DNA of 64,000 nucleotides, taken from CmP2 sp052084925. Lineage in GTDB: Bacteria; Actinomycetota; Actinomycetes; Actinomycetales; Micrococcaceae. The DNA is taken from assembly GCA_052084925.1 (NCBI GenBank), contig JBQDEV010000009.1, forward strand, positions 88,958-152,957, in the 5' to 3' direction. The notes below the pieces were generated by a model. It worked only from the letters and a program-made list of their open reading frames with translations, ran no database searches and was not told the origin of the DNA. The number at the start of each line of letters is the position of its first letter. Positions within the stretch are counted from its first letter, which is position 1. Both the position numbers and the translations under genes were made by a program. Below, piece after piece: positions 8,545-17,369 of the stretch.

Positions 8545-9951
8545 TCAGCGGCGCCGCTGGCGCAGCAACACGACGGTCACGATGGCAATCAGCAGCACGA
8601 TGATGGCGCCGCCGCCGATCAGTGCGGCCAAGACTCCACCGGGGAGTCCACCGCGGTCCTGCTCCGCGTCGTCGGATCCGTTCACGTCAGAGGTGCCTCC
8701 GGTGCCAAGCAGGTCTTCGACGGACGTACCTACGACGGCCTCGAGTTCCTCGGGAACCCATGCGATCGCGTCGGGGTCCATCCCGATGTCCATGGTGTAA
8801 TCCTTGGCGTTCATCATCTGTTGGTCGGTGGGCACCCCCATCAGGACGTCCTCCATGGCGAGCCACGGATCCTCGTCCTCCATATAGGTCGTCTTGCCTT
8901 CGACGAACGGGTTGTCCAAGGGATAGTCACTGGGGTCCGTCGCGACGACGGACCGTGGGTCGATCAGCCCGAAGCCGAGTTCGGGGCCTTTGAAGTCCAG
9001 CTCGCCGTTGCCGTCGCGCACATTGCGTGCCATGGACTGCAGGAGTTGCTCGGTGGTGGCCTCGGGCCAAGCTTGGCGAGCCAGGGCGTAAGCACCGGCT
9101 GCGATGGGGCCAGCGTAACTGGTGCCTGCGCTGGTCCGTAATTCTCCGGTGTGCACATCGCGCGTAGGAATGTCTTCGCCGGGAGCCATCAGCGACAGTC
9201 CGTCGCCAGGATTGGAGAAATCTGATGCGTCGCCCGCGGAGTTGGTCGCCCCGATCGCGGCCGAACCGGCGTATGAGGCCGATTCTGAAACTTGATCCGC
9301 GCCGCCTCGAGCCGCGTTTCCCGTTCCCTGGAAGTAAGGCACGCCCTTGAGCTGCATGTACGCCAGGTGTGTGTTGTTGGGGCTGACGGTTCCACCCACC
9401 ACGCTCATCGATACGACGTCGACGTCTCCAGCATCGGTCGCCTGGATTGCGCGAGCCTGCCCTGAGTATTGCTCTTGCGGGCACTCTTCACTCCAGCCGT
9501 TGATCGGCACTGAGGTGTCGACCTCTCCTGCTGGGAGCTCATAGGCAATGACGCGAGCGTCTGGCACGACGCCTTGAACGATCCCGTCGGTCCCGTCTCC
9601 TTGGCCCACGAGAGAGGCAAGCACCGCGGTGCCGTGCTGCGGGTCAACTGTCTCAGGGTCGGCGCCTTCGGTACAGGCTTCGGGGACCGGGACGAACTCG
9701 ATGTCGGCGCCCTGGAATTCCGGAGCGTTCTGATCGAACGCGACCTCTGCGATGGCAATGGTCACGCCCTCGCCGGTGAAACCCTGATCGTGCAGTTCGG
9801 AGAAGCCGTAGTCGTCCATGTACCAGCCGACCCCTGAGGTGTCAGCCGATGCAGGAACGGTGTTTCCGAAGAGCAACAGGGCAGAAGCAGTCGCCGCCGC
9901 GGCGGCGCGCCAACCACTGCGAGATCTAGCACGGGTGGTGCGCCGCGTCAC
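8545..9951 (-). CDS. atypical mycosin: subtilisin-like protease with Asp-to-Glu active site
   Basis: 468 aa with a signal peptide (residues 1-36, ending ASADT), an S8 subtilisin fold and a C-terminal membrane helix (about 441-464) with a basic tail. Aligned to the canonical mycosin at 16128-17363, the strand that should read AIVDSG reads AIAEVA, so the catalytic Asp position holds Glu69. The His (PQHGTAV, His106), oxyanion Asn (GTGN, Asn212) and Ser (GTSYAGP, Ser278) remain. After about residue 340 there is an extra acidic, Met-rich region before the membrane helix. It overlaps the upstream Pro/Gly-rich gene by 4 bp (GTGA), so the two are translated together. It may be a weak protease or a non-catalytic mycosin that stabilises the secretion complex; both are inference. 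Confidence 0.85.
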   Translation of the reverse strand: MTRRTTRARSRSGWRAAAAATASALLLFGNTVPASADTSGVGWYMDDYGFSELHDQGFTGEGVTIAIAEVAFDQNAPEFQGADIEFVPVPEACTEGADPETVDPQHGTAVLASLVGQGDGTDGIVQGVVPDARVIAYELPAGEVDTSVPINGWSEECPQEQYSGQARAIQATDAGDVDVVSMSVVGGTVSPNNTHLAYMQLKGVPYFQGTGNAARGGADQVSESASYAGSAAIGATNSAGDASDFSNPGDGLSLMAPGEDIPTRDVHTGELRTSAGTSYAGPIAAGAYALARQAWPEATTEQLLQSMARNVRDGNGELDFKGPELGFGLIDPRSVVATDPSDYPLDNPFVEGKTTYMEDEDPWLAMEDVLMGVPTDQQMMNAKDYTMDIGMDPDAIAWVPEELEAVVGTSVEDLLGTGGTSDVNGSDDAEQDRGGLPGGVLAALIGGGAIIVLLIAIVTVVLLRQRRR

Positions 9952-11696
9952 CAGCGGTCGCCCTCATCCTGAACCGGAATCACCGAGGCTTCAGGCCGAC
10001 CGGCCTTGAGTACCTCCTGGTCAACGCCCGATTCGTCGTGGTCGAAGAAGACGATTCCTGACTTACCGTATTCGGCACGCTCACGAGCGGACTTCTTCTT
10101 CTCAGCGCGGGTGGCGTTGGACAGGGGCGCCCCCATCATCGCGCCACCGCGCCCAGCGCCAGCGGTTCCGCGGCCGCCGGCACTTCCTGCGGTCGAAGTT
10201 CTTCCGGGACTCTTAGCACCGGCTTGGGTGCTGCTCTTGCTCTGGGATCCCTGGCCTGGAGCCGCCGAAGCGGGCACGCCCGCCATGCCGGGACGAGCAT
10301 TGAGGCCGGTGGCCGCTGGCGTGCGTCCTGCTGCGGGGCGTCCGGTGCTGGTACCGCTTTTCGTGCCGTTCTTGGACTGCGAAGAACTCGCGGGCGCTGC
10401 TGTAGCTCCGGGCATGCCGGCCATCCCGGGACGCCCAACCATGCCACCAGCCCCAGGACGTGCACCGGTGGCTCCGCCACCACGTGTCGCGCCGCCGGTA
10501 GCGGAGCGCCCGTTCGCGGGTGCCGCGGCCCCGGGCATGCCAGCCATGCCAGGGCGTCCGCCGATACCGCCGGCACCGAGTGCGCCCAGCTGGGCCAGAC
10601 CTGGCCTTGCGGCCAGTGCCCCACCGATGCCGCCCGCGAGTCCAGCTCCTGAGAGCAGGCCAAGGCCGCCCATGCCAGCCCTCTGCTGTTCCTGCAACCA
10701 GGAATGTACAGCTGGATCACGCGGCGGGACCGCGTCGTTCGGGTTCACGGGAAGCTCGTAGCCGCCACGGGTGATCCCATCTTGGGAGACCCCGGGACGG
10801 TCTACGGTCAACGGCCAGTCCTTCGTGGGAGGCAGGTCGGTGTTATCCGGGGGGACCTCGTAGTCCGGGTCGTCGAGTTCGGGGAAGTCGGGTTCAACCG
10901 GCGGCTCGAAGGTCGGCGGGTCCGGGGTGACCGGTGGCTCGAACGTCGGCGGCTCTGGTGGCTCGAACGTCGGCGGATCTGGGGAGACCGGCGGTTCGAA
11001 GGTCGGCGGGTCCGGGGTGACCGGGGGATCGACAACCGGCGGATCGTAGGTCGGCGGCGTCGGGTCATTCACCCCCGGAGGTGGAGGATTGACACCCGGA
11101 GGAGTGCCGGTCCCCGGAGGCGTATTGGTGCCAGGTGTAGTGGGGTTCGGGGCGAACTCGTGGTGGTAATCCGGCAGGTCTTCAAGTTCTTGGATGTCGA
11201 AGCTGGCACCGCGCTCCGCGGAGGAGTCTACCGAGTCTCGAAGTGCACGCAGTGCTTCGAATGCTTGCTGCTCGCGTTCCTGTTCGCGGCGTGCCAGCAG
11301 GGCTTCGCCAAATTTCGGGCCGGGCATCAGTACACCACCGACCGCGACCTCGGCCGCACTGGTGTAGAAACGTTCCCAGGGGGTGAGCTCCGCGGCAGGA
11401 AGACCAGCATGGGCCTGCTGTGCGGTGACCACGGCGCCGCGAGCGTCATCATTGGCGCCGCTCGATTGCTCAACAGCGGTGGACAGGCTGTCGATGTAGC
11501 GCGTGTACTCGCCGACCTTGGCTTTGATCGCTGGGTCCAGTTGGCCGCCGAAGAGTTCCATCCCGCGGATCTCTTCGAGCTGCTGGCGCGCCTGCTCCAG
11601 CTCTGAGGTCACAGTGCGTGACAGTGTGCTGTCCGTATCGAACAGGTTCACCTGCGACTGTGCGATCATCGCCAGTCGGTCAGCGAATCGACCCAT
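9948..11696 (-). CDS. Pro-rich and Gly/Met/Pro-rich T7SS-locus protein, probable substrate
   Basis: 582 aa. Residues 1-160 are predicted helical (starts MGRFADRLAMIAQSQVN). Residues 185-290 are Pro-rich with repeats of the type PVTPDPPTFEPP (four to five copies). Residues 340-540 are low-complexity Gly/Ala/Met/Pro with several RPGMAGMPG-like units, and the C-terminus is acidic and ends in Trp. There is no signal peptide. The helical head plus long repetitive tail recalls PPE-like and other large ESX substrates, but I cannot assign the PPE family. A strong ribosome site (AGGAAGG) supports the start at 11694-11696; the reading frame extends upstream without support. Its stop overlaps the start of the atypical mycosin by 4 bp, hinting that the two act together. 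Confidence 0.65.
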   Translation of the reverse strand: MGRFADRLAMIAQSQVNLFDTDSTLSRTVTSELEQARQQLEEIRGMELFGGQLDPAIKAKVGEYTRYIDSLSTAVEQSSGANDDARGAVVTAQQAHAGLPAAELTPWERFYTSAAEVAVGGVLMPGPKFGEALLARREQEREQQAFEALRALRDSVDSSAERGASFDIQELEDLPDYHHEFAPNPTTPGTNTPPGTGTPPGVNPPPPGVNDPTPPTYDPPVVDPPVTPDPPTFEPPVSPDPPTFEPPEPPTFEPPVTPDPPTFEPPVEPDFPELDDPDYEVPPDNTDLPPTKDWPLTVDRPGVSQDGITRGGYELPVNPNDAVPPRDPAVHSWLQEQQRAGMGGLGLLSGAGLAGGIGGALAARPGLAQLGALGAGGIGGRPGMAGMPGAAAPANGRSATGGATRGGGATGARPGAGGMVGRPGMAGMPGATAAPASSSQSKNGTKSGTSTGRPAAGRTPAATGLNARPGMAGVPASAAPGQGSQSKSSTQAGAKSPGRTSTAGSAGGRGTAGAGRGGAMMGAPLSNATRAEKKKSARERAEYGKSGIVFFDHDESGVDQEVLKAGRPEASVIPVQDEGDRW

Positions 11697-11766
11697 CGGG
11701 AGTGCCTTCCTGGTGTGTAGTGAACGTGTGTGGCCCTGCCATTTTCGAGGGCTTCGGAGCGACCGG

Positions 11767-12237
11767 TCAGCCGCCGTCCGTAGAGCTGGCACTTCCACTG
11801 CCGGTCACCCCGGCGAAGGGGGAGACCGGTCCGGGGATCCCGGGGATCCCCGGGAAGATCGGTGAGCTGAACAACTCTCCCAGGATTCTGCTGATTTCCT
11901 TCGTTTGCCAGCCCTCGTGCTGGAACAGCTGTTGCAGGCTGGCTTGACCGTCTTCATCGGCCATCTGGAAGTCCCGATGAGCCGCCGTGAGACGCTCTCG
12001 GAAGTCGGCGATGTGCGAGGTCAATGACGCCGTCCGGTCAATCAGGGTGTCGTAGGTTCGGGTGTAGGCAGTCATTCCACTACTGGTTTCGGGCATCGAC
12101 GTCCACTTCGAGACGTTTTGGTTTCCGCGCACGTCCGTCAGTCGAGTGGAGCATCGGCTAAAGGTTTCGCCGCACTCATCGACAGAAGTTTCAGTTTGCG
12201 CGATCAGTTCCGGATCGACTTCGGTGGGGTTCGGCAC
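11767..12237 (-). CDS. helical WXG100-like T7SS-locus protein
   Basis: About 156 aa, hypothetical. The first ~110 residues are predicted helical (from PNPTEVDPELIAQTE to TAAHRDFQMADEDGQ) and the tail is rich in Gly, Pro and Ser, including repeated GIP units (FPGIPGIPGP). It has the size and helical look of small ESX substrates, but no clear WxG hairpin. The frame is open back to a GTG at 12339. That start would make a 13-bp-stem hairpin (12305-12343) part of the coding region, so I prefer the GTG at 12235-12237; the ribosome site is weak at either. It lies between the WXG100 pair and the Pro-rich protein on the same strand. Confidence 0.5.
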   Translation of the reverse strand: MPNPTEVDPELIAQTETSVDECGETFSRCSTRLTDVRGNQNVSKWTSMPETSSGMTAYTRTYDTLIDRTASLTSHIADFRERLTAAHRDFQMADEDGQASLQQLFQHEGWQTKEISRILGELFSSPIFPGIPGIPGPVSPFAGVTGSGSASSTDGG

Positions 12238-12304
12238 AGCAGCGCGTACTTTCTGCTCTGGAGCCGACGTGCTCGTCGGCGGAGGTGGTGAGGTCTGACG
12301 AGCG

Positions 12305-12343
12305 TCGAGTGGGTGGCTGCTCGTGAACCTGCCACCCACTCGA
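12305..12343. promoter_or_regulatory. perfect 13-bp inverted repeat inside the WXG100 operon
   Basis: TCGAGTGGGTGGC at 12305-12317 is the exact reverse complement of GCCACCCACTCGA at 12331-12343, with a 13-nt loop. It lies just downstream of the WXG100 gene ending at 12380. There is no T-tract on either strand, so it looks like an mRNA-stabilising or attenuating hairpin and not a standard terminator. It could keep WXG100 transcripts more abundant than the downstream genes. Confidence 0.6.
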
Positions 12344-12379
12344 GCTGATGATTCGCTAGGGAATCAACGTTGGCGTGGG

Positions 12380-12670
12380 TCAGCCACCCATGCGCTTCCT
12401 GCCGCGGGTGTCCGAGGCGCCGAGATCGGTGACGGACTCGGCCAGGGTCTCGCGAAGGCGGTGCAGAATGCCGTTCATGTTGCCCATGCCCTGTGTCCAC
12501 TCGGCTTTGGACTGCTGGTACATGCCCGAGGCTTCACCGGTCCACTGATCCACGAGGGGAAGCAGATCCTGGTCCATGTTCTCCAGGGTGGTGTTGATGT
12601 CGCGGTAGCCGTTGGACAGATTCGTCAGAGCGGTTTGAATGACCGCGTAGTCGACGCGAATGGTGTTCAC
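12380..12670 (-). CDS. WXG100 family protein (EsxA/EsxB-like secretion target)
   Basis: 96 aa, the length typical of the family. The WxG turn is WTG at about residues 43-45 (VDQWTGEASGMY), between two predicted helices. The downstream YQQSKAEW segment is also typical. WXG100 proteins pair as helical-hairpin dimers and are exported by type VII systems. The gene follows the second WXG100-like gene by 45 bp on the same strand, so the two probably form the secreted heterodimer. The C-terminus (RGRKRMGG) is basic and lacks a YxxxD/E export signal, which its partner carries. Confidence 0.9.
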   Translation of the reverse strand: MNTIRVDYAVIQTALTNLSNGYRDINTTLENMDQDLLPLVDQWTGEASGMYQQSKAEWTQGMGNMNGILHRLRETLAESVTDLGASDTRGRKRMGG

Positions 12671-12715
12671 TGGGATCTCCTCTGTGCTGGGTTCTCGACG
12701 GGTTGAGACCGTCGA

Positions 12716-13042
12716 TCAGGCGCCGTAGCTGACGTAGCTGGTCGTGGTCTCGACACCGCCGACGCGAGCCGAGCCGCTGTCGTCGGTGTCGTCGTAGTCG
12801 GACACCGTGGACCGCAGATCGGTGCTGAACTGATTCAGGACGCTGACGACCCGGCTGGACTCGGTCTTCCACTCCTGCATCAGGGTCCGGAACTTCAGTG
12901 CGGTCCGACCTTCGAACTGTGCCGTGGAGATCGCTTCGACGTCGCCTTGGATGCGACGCAGGATGGTTTCGAGGGTTTCCTCATTGTCGTCGACGATGGT
13001 TGCGCCGTTGAGGATTGCACCTTCTTCTGACGTTAAAGCCAT
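12716..13042 (-). CDS. WXG100-like protein with YxxxD export motif
   Basis: 108 aa. It is predicted to form a helical hairpin with FEG in place of WxG at the turn (TAQFEGRTALKFRTLMQEW). The tail contains YDDTD, a match to the YxxxD/E type VII export signal, located just after the second helix as in mycobacterial substrates. I start at the ATG at 13040-13042, five bases after AGAAGG; the GTG two codons upstream would abut the ribosome site. It is the first gene of the leftward substrate operon and the likely dimer partner of the protein at 12380-12670. Confidence 0.85.
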   Translation of the reverse strand: MALTSEEGAILNGATIVDDNEETLETILRRIQGDVEAISTAQFEGRTALKFRTLMQEWKTESSRVVSVLNQFSTDLRSTVSDYDDTDDSGSARVGGVETTTSYVSYGA

Positions 13043-13428
13043 GGTCACCTTCTCTGGTTGGGGACCCTATTCGGGCAGGGTCGCTTGTGGAGACGAGTGA
13101 AAGGATACGCGGGACGATTCCACGTTTCCAGGGGCGAAAAGCGCACGAGCCGCTCAGCTACTGTCTGGTAATGGCCGATGAAGCGCACGGTGGTGGGGAA
13201 GAAGCGGGGTCGCGATGGGTGAAAAAAGATGGAAAGATCGGCGAATAATTTCACCCGATATTCACCCCGGTTAGACCTCCAGGAGTCTTTTCGTTGTTAT
13301 TTGAGATTTGAATAAGATTCGATATCGTTCGTCGTTCCGGGGCATGCCCAGCATCTGCGCGGATCGTCGCTTAGAATCAGGGTGCCACGTCAGCAGACGA
13401 TATCCAGCAGAGCGAAGGTGGAAAATCC
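13043..13428. promoter_or_regulatory. 386-bp gene-free divergent region between substrate operon and eccD2
   Basis: No convincing gene is present. The stretch around 13240-13330 is clearly AT-richer than its surroundings (TTATTTGAGATTTGAATAAG) and should hold promoters for the leftward WXG100 operon and the rightward eccD2-eccB-mycosin operon. A GAAGGTGG ribosome site precedes the ATG at 13429. I see no clear long palindrome. Confidence 0.5.
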
Positions 13429-14769
13429 ATGCCCTCAGCACCGTCGAGTTCGACCCGGGCAACCCTGCCGGTCACGTTCCGCTATGACTCGGTGACCTAT
13501 GACGTGGCCCTTCCGCAGAGCACCAGCTTGGCCGAGGCGCTGCCGATGATCGCCGACGAGATGGGCATCCTCACCCCGCAGCGGGCATCGAGCGGATTCC
13601 GCGTGCGCAATGAACTTGGCGAGGAGCTACAACTGGAAGTTCGCATCGGCGAGGTCGGAATCAGGGCCGGTGAGATTCTGACGGTTCAGACCCACGGCGA
13701 CAGCACTCAGGAGCAGATCTACGACGATCTCGTCGAGGCGCTCGGCGACGCCGTCGATGCCCAGGAAGACGCCTGGACGCCGCGGGACTCTATGCGCCTG
13801 TGCGTGATCGTCTCGTCTTCAATGCTGATGGTCGTGGCGATCATCCTGTGGTTCTCCCCGGGCCTGATGTCGATGCTGGTGGGGCTGGGCACGGCGATCG
13901 CCGGGATCTTGGCGACCGCCGTCATCGTGCGCCATCAGGACTCCTTCGGCGCGGTGCTGGTGCATTGGGCCTCGACAGCGCTGGCCGCCGCGGGCGCTTC
14001 GGCGCTGTTCGACTCGCTGGGCCTGAAGCTGCTGGTGACCGGGGCGGCGCTCGTCGTTGTCGGCGGTCTGGGTGCGGTCACTCTGCGCGATACGCAGGGG
14101 AGCCATCAACTGGGGCCGGTTTCCGGGCTGATCTTCGCCGGCATCATGACAGCCTGGATCGGGACCTCCATGGAGTTCCTGCTGCAGCCACTCGAGTTCA
14201 CCGTGGGCACCACCGCGACTATCACCGGTCTGGTGCTGCTCATGACCCCGTGGCTAGCCTTGGCCTTCACCCCGATCCGCAGCTACATTCCGCGCACGGA
14301 GGCAGAACGCCAACGGGATCGTCAGGTCTACGAGCACTCCATTGTTGCTCGCTATGAGCGCTTCGGTCGCAGCTTTGCGATCAGCGTGAAGATCGGCGGC
14401 ACCGTGGTGCTGGGGCTGACCGTCCCCTTCATTTTCCAGGGCGGGATCGCCGAGATCGTGCTGTTGGCCGCATTGGGGTCGTCGCTGCTGTTGAACACGC
14501 GCCGTGTCTACGCCCGCTACGAGGTGATGATCGGGGTGGTCGCAGGAGCGCTGGTGCTCTTTGAGGCTGCGGTCAGTGTGGCGTTGCGCCAGCCCGAACT
14601 GCTCGACGCCGTGCTCTGGCTGCTGATCGGGGTGGCCGCCGTGGTGCTGGTACTGGGAACGCTGAACCGCAGCTACTCGGCCTCGGCGTCCCGGATCGGG
14701 GACACCATCTCGGTGATCGCGCTGCTGGTGATCGTCCCTGCCGCCGCTCTGACCACCGGGCTGGTGTGA
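13429..14769 (+). CDS. eccD: EccD-like type VII secretion membrane protein, copy 2
   Basis: 446 aa. The N-terminal ~95 residues form a ubiquitin-like domain (LPVTFRYDSVTYDVALP, later GIRAGEILTVQTHG), then an acidic linker (about 95-115), then roughly eleven hydrophobic helices from residue 122. It has the same architecture as the protein at 6297-7613, but little of the sequence is identical by eye. It heads the operon eccD2-eccB-mycosin, with only 6 bp before eccB. Because EccD dimerises in known ESX complexes, two different EccD genes in one locus suggest a heterodimer (inference). Confidence 0.85.
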   Translation: MPSAPSSSTRATLPVTFRYDSVTYDVALPQSTSLAEALPMIADEMGILTPQRASSGFRVRNELGEELQLEVRIGEVGIRAGEILTVQTHGDSTQEQIYDDLVEALGDAVDAQEDAWTPRDSMRLCVIVSSSMLMVVAIILWFSPGLMSMLVGLGTAIAGILATAVIVRHQDSFGAVLVHWASTALAAAGASALFDSLGLKLLVTGAALVVVGGLGAVTLRDTQGSHQLGPVSGLIFAGIMTAWIGTSMEFLLQPLEFTVGTTATITGLVLLMTPWLALAFTPIRSYIPRTEAERQRDRQVYEHSIVARYERFGRSFAISVKIGGTVVLGLTVPFIFQGGIAEIVLLAALGSSLLLNTRRVYARYEVMIGVVAGALVLFEAAVSVALRQPELLDAVLWLLIGVAAVVLVLGTLNRSYSASASRIGDTISVIALLVIVPAAALTTGLV

Positions 14770-14775
14770 TCGCCG

Positions 14776-16131
14776 ATGGCCAGCAACAAGGATATTCTCG
14801 ATGCCCAGCGCTTCAATAAGCGGCGGCTGATCTCTGCGTTCACCTCCGGGATTCCCTCGGGGCGCGAGGTGGAGCTGAAATCGCCCTGGGGTCCGCTGAT
14901 TCTCGGCCTGGTGCTCACCGGGCTGATCATGCTGGGTGGCTGGCTGTTCGGTCGTTTCGCTCCCAGCCTCCCGCAGAACTGGGAGTCCGGCACCTACGTG
15001 GTGGACAGCGACTCCGGCGCCCGGTACTACAGCGTCGACGGGGTGCTGCATCCGATGCTCAACACCGCCAGCGCGCGCCTGCTGCAGGGCTCGGCCGTTT
15101 CCTCGACGGTGGTCGGCTCGTCTGCGCTGGACGGGATCGAACGCGGTGCGTCCATCGGCATTCCCGGGGCTCCGGACTCGATGCCGGGCGAAGACCAGCT
15201 CTCCACCGCCGGATGGATGAGCTGCCCCGTGGGCGAGGAAGTGTATTTGAGTACCGCGGCCACCAGTCCGCCGTCCTCAGCGGGGGATGACGGTGCCCTG
15301 GTGAGCCACCAAAGTCAGCTATATCTGATCGCCGAGGGAAGCCGATATGCGATTCCCTCCGACCAGGAGAGCACCGTGCGAATCGCCTTCAATTGGGAAG
15401 CTGCGGAGGCCTCGGAGGTGAGTGCCGCGTGGCTGGACCTATTTGAGCAGGGCAGTGAACTGGCCCCGCTGACTGTCGACAGCGTTGGGGAGACACTGGA
15501 GGGACTGCCCGAGACCATGGCTGGGGCGACCGTGGGCACGGTGCTCGAGGTTCCCGATGCCGACGGTTCCCGGCACTATGTGCTCACCGGTGAGGATACC
15601 GTGCAGCCGTTGAACCCCGTGCAGCTGCAGATGTACCTGACCGGCGGCGCCGTCGAGGCTTCGGCCACCGTGCGCGTCTCCGTGGCGGACATCGCGCGGT
15701 TCGATGTCGGTGAGACCGGCCCGGGACCCCAGGACTGGCCCACGGCTGTGCCGACACTGCCCGACGCGTCCGAGACGGCGTGCGCTGTGTTGGCTACCTC
15801 TGATGACGGCGCGTCCGGGGAGTCCGTGCCCCGCACGGAGGTGGTGGCCGCTTCGGAGCCGAGCGAGGCCGGCATCGAGGTGCCTGGCGGAACCGGCGCC
15901 ATGGTCCGTGCCACTTCCGGGGGCGAGGTGGGTAGCCTGCACCTGATCACGGATACCGGCCAAGTTTTCGGTATCGAGGGCGATCCGTCCGAGACGATCA
16001 CCGCGCTGGGCTATTCAGAAGAAGACCTGGACACCGTGCCGGCGGCGTGGGTGCGGCTCTTCGACGCCGGTCCGTCGCTGTCGCTCGAGGCGGCCTGGGC
16101 AACCGTGCCCGAGGCGGAGGCCGTTGAGTGA
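14776..16131 (+). CDS. eccB: EccB type VII secretion core protein
   Basis: 451 aa. A short cytosolic N-terminus (SNKDILDAQRFNKRRL, a strong EccB signature) is followed by one membrane helix at about 41-60 and a large extracytoplasmic region. Pseudo-repeated segments of the R-domain type are visible (YYSVDGVLHPMLN, LYLIAEGSRYAIPS, HYVLTGEDTVQPLNP, LHLITDTGQVFGIEG). EccB sits on the outer face of the ESX complex and contacts the mycosin. Its stop overlaps the GTG of the canonical mycosin by 4 bp, fitting that partnership. Confidence 0.93.
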   Translation: MASNKDILDAQRFNKRRLISAFTSGIPSGREVELKSPWGPLILGLVLTGLIMLGGWLFGRFAPSLPQNWESGTYVVDSDSGARYYSVDGVLHPMLNTASARLLQGSAVSSTVVGSSALDGIERGASIGIPGAPDSMPGEDQLSTAGWMSCPVGEEVYLSTAATSPPSSAGDDGALVSHQSQLYLIAEGSRYAIPSDQESTVRIAFNWEAAEASEVSAAWLDLFEQGSELAPLTVDSVGETLEGLPETMAGATVGTVLEVPDADGSRHYVLTGEDTVQPLNPVQLQMYLTGGAVEASATVRVSVADIARFDVGETGPGPQDWPTAVPTLPDASETACAVLATSDDGASGESVPRTEVVAASEPSEAGIEVPGGTGAMVRATSGGEVGSLHLITDTGQVFGIEGDPSETITALGYSEEDLDTVPAAWVRLFDAGPSLSLEAAWATVPEAEAVE

Positions 16132-17363
16132 GGCTGCGTGCAGTTTGTGGCACCGGCCTGCTGACGGGCGCCCTCCTCTGGGGGCTTCCGGTAGCGGACG
16201 CTCCGACGGCCCGCGCTGACACCGCCGGCACCGCCTCCGGAGACGAGTGCATGGTTGGCGCCGAACGCTGGGTGGCTGACCGCCCCCTGGCCTACGCCCA
16301 GCTTGGGATAGACCGGGCCCATCAGATCAGCACCGGTGAGGGGGTGCTCGTCGCCATCGTTGATTCAGGCGTCGATTCCAGCAACGCTCACCTCAGCGAT
16401 GCCACTCGCTCCGGGGAGAACATCGCCGGGTCGGGTGCGGCCACCGAAGATGAGGATGGTCACGGCACGGCGCTCGCCGGTCAGATCGCCGCCCGCGCGG
16501 TGGACGGCTCGGGGGTGCTGGGCATCGCCCCTGATGCCGAGATTCTGCCGGTGAAGGTCTACAACACCACGGAGGCCAGTCGCAATGACGACGCCGTCGA
16601 ACCGAATCTGCCGATGATCTCCGAGGGCATCGACTGGGCAGCCGATCAGGGTGCGCAAGTGATCGTGGTGGCGCTGTCGAGTGCAGAGAACAATTCGGCG
16701 GTGGCCACAGCTGTGCAGCGCGCCACCCAGCAGGGATCGCTTGTGGTGGCCAGCTCCGGTAACCGTGCCACCGCCGCGGAGAACGAACAGGGCGATGGGG
16801 TGCGCTATCCTGCCGGCTACCAGCAGGTGTTGGGGGTGGCAGCCGCCACCGACGACGGGGCGATGTCTGAGGCGGCGTTCCATGGGACGCAGGTGGATCT
16901 TGCCGCTCCAGCGCAGAACGTCGCCACCACCTACTTCGGCGACGGTGACTGCGTGATCTCTCAAGATGCACCGTCGACCTCTTTTGCCACAGGGTATGTG
17001 GCCGGAATCGCCGCTCTGGTGGCCGCTGCGCACCCTGATGAGGACCCCTTGATGTGGAAATGGCGTCTGGAAGCGACAGGTTTGCGTGCCAACCCGTCCC
17101 AGCGTTCCGACGAACTGGGCTGGGGCGTGGTGTCGGCCTACGACGCACTCACCGTGACTCCCTCGGCGCAGCTGTTGGGACCTGCATTACCCGGACAGGC
17201 GCCAGCCGAAGCTGGTGCGCAGGTGGGCCGTGTGCCCCCGAGCCCGGACGAGGACCCGCTGGCCGTCCGAGCGCAGTTCGGTCTCTGGGCAACCGGGTTG
17301 GGTGTTTTCGGGGTCGCGGTGCTCTGGCTCGTGCGACGCCGTATCGACGCAGCTCGGTCCTGA
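16128..17363 (+). CDS. mycP: mycosin (MycP-like subtilisin protease of the type VII system)
   Basis: 411 aa with a signal peptide (1 to about 30), an S8 catalytic domain and a C-terminal membrane helix (about 382-403) with a basic tail. The full triad is present: Asp79 in AIVDSGVDSS, His112 in DGHGTALAGQ and Ser285 in PSTSFATGYVAG, with oxyanion Asn212 in SSGNRA. Mycosins are membrane-anchored and required for ESX complex stability. It starts with a GTG overlapping the eccB stop. A second mycosin with an altered Asp lies at 8545-9951. Confidence 0.93.
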   Translation: MRLRAVCGTGLLTGALLWGLPVADAPTARADTAGTASGDECMVGAERWVADRPLAYAQLGIDRAHQISTGEGVLVAIVDSGVDSSNAHLSDATRSGENIAGSGAATEDEDGHGTALAGQIAARAVDGSGVLGIAPDAEILPVKVYNTTEASRNDDAVEPNLPMISEGIDWAADQGAQVIVVALSSAENNSAVATAVQRATQQGSLVVASSGNRATAAENEQGDGVRYPAGYQQVLGVAAATDDGAMSEAAFHGTQVDLAAPAQNVATTYFGDGDCVISQDAPSTSFATGYVAGIAALVAAAHPDEDPLMWKWRLEATGLRANPSQRSDELGWGVVSAYDALTVTPSAQLLGPALPGQAPAEAGAQVGRVPPSPDEDPLAVRAQFGLWATGLGVFGVAVLWLVRRRIDAARS

Positions 17364-17369
17364 CGAAGG

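Noticed and set aside
10808..11068. short tandem repeats that could look like a CRISPR array
   Set aside because: They are codon-level repeats of the PPTFEPP region of a protein, with no uniform repeat-spacer spacing.
11821..11860. GC-rich self-complementary GGGGATCCC repeats
   Set aside because: They encode the repeated Gly-Ile-Pro units at the end of the WXG100-like gene and have no sign of a separate role.
12305..12343. hairpin read as a strong rho-independent terminator
   Set aside because: No T-tract on either strand, and coding genes continue on the same strand directly after it.
13045..13254. 69-codon open frame in the divergent gap
   Set aside because: No ribosome site, no similarity to any family known to me, and it sits in the promoter region.
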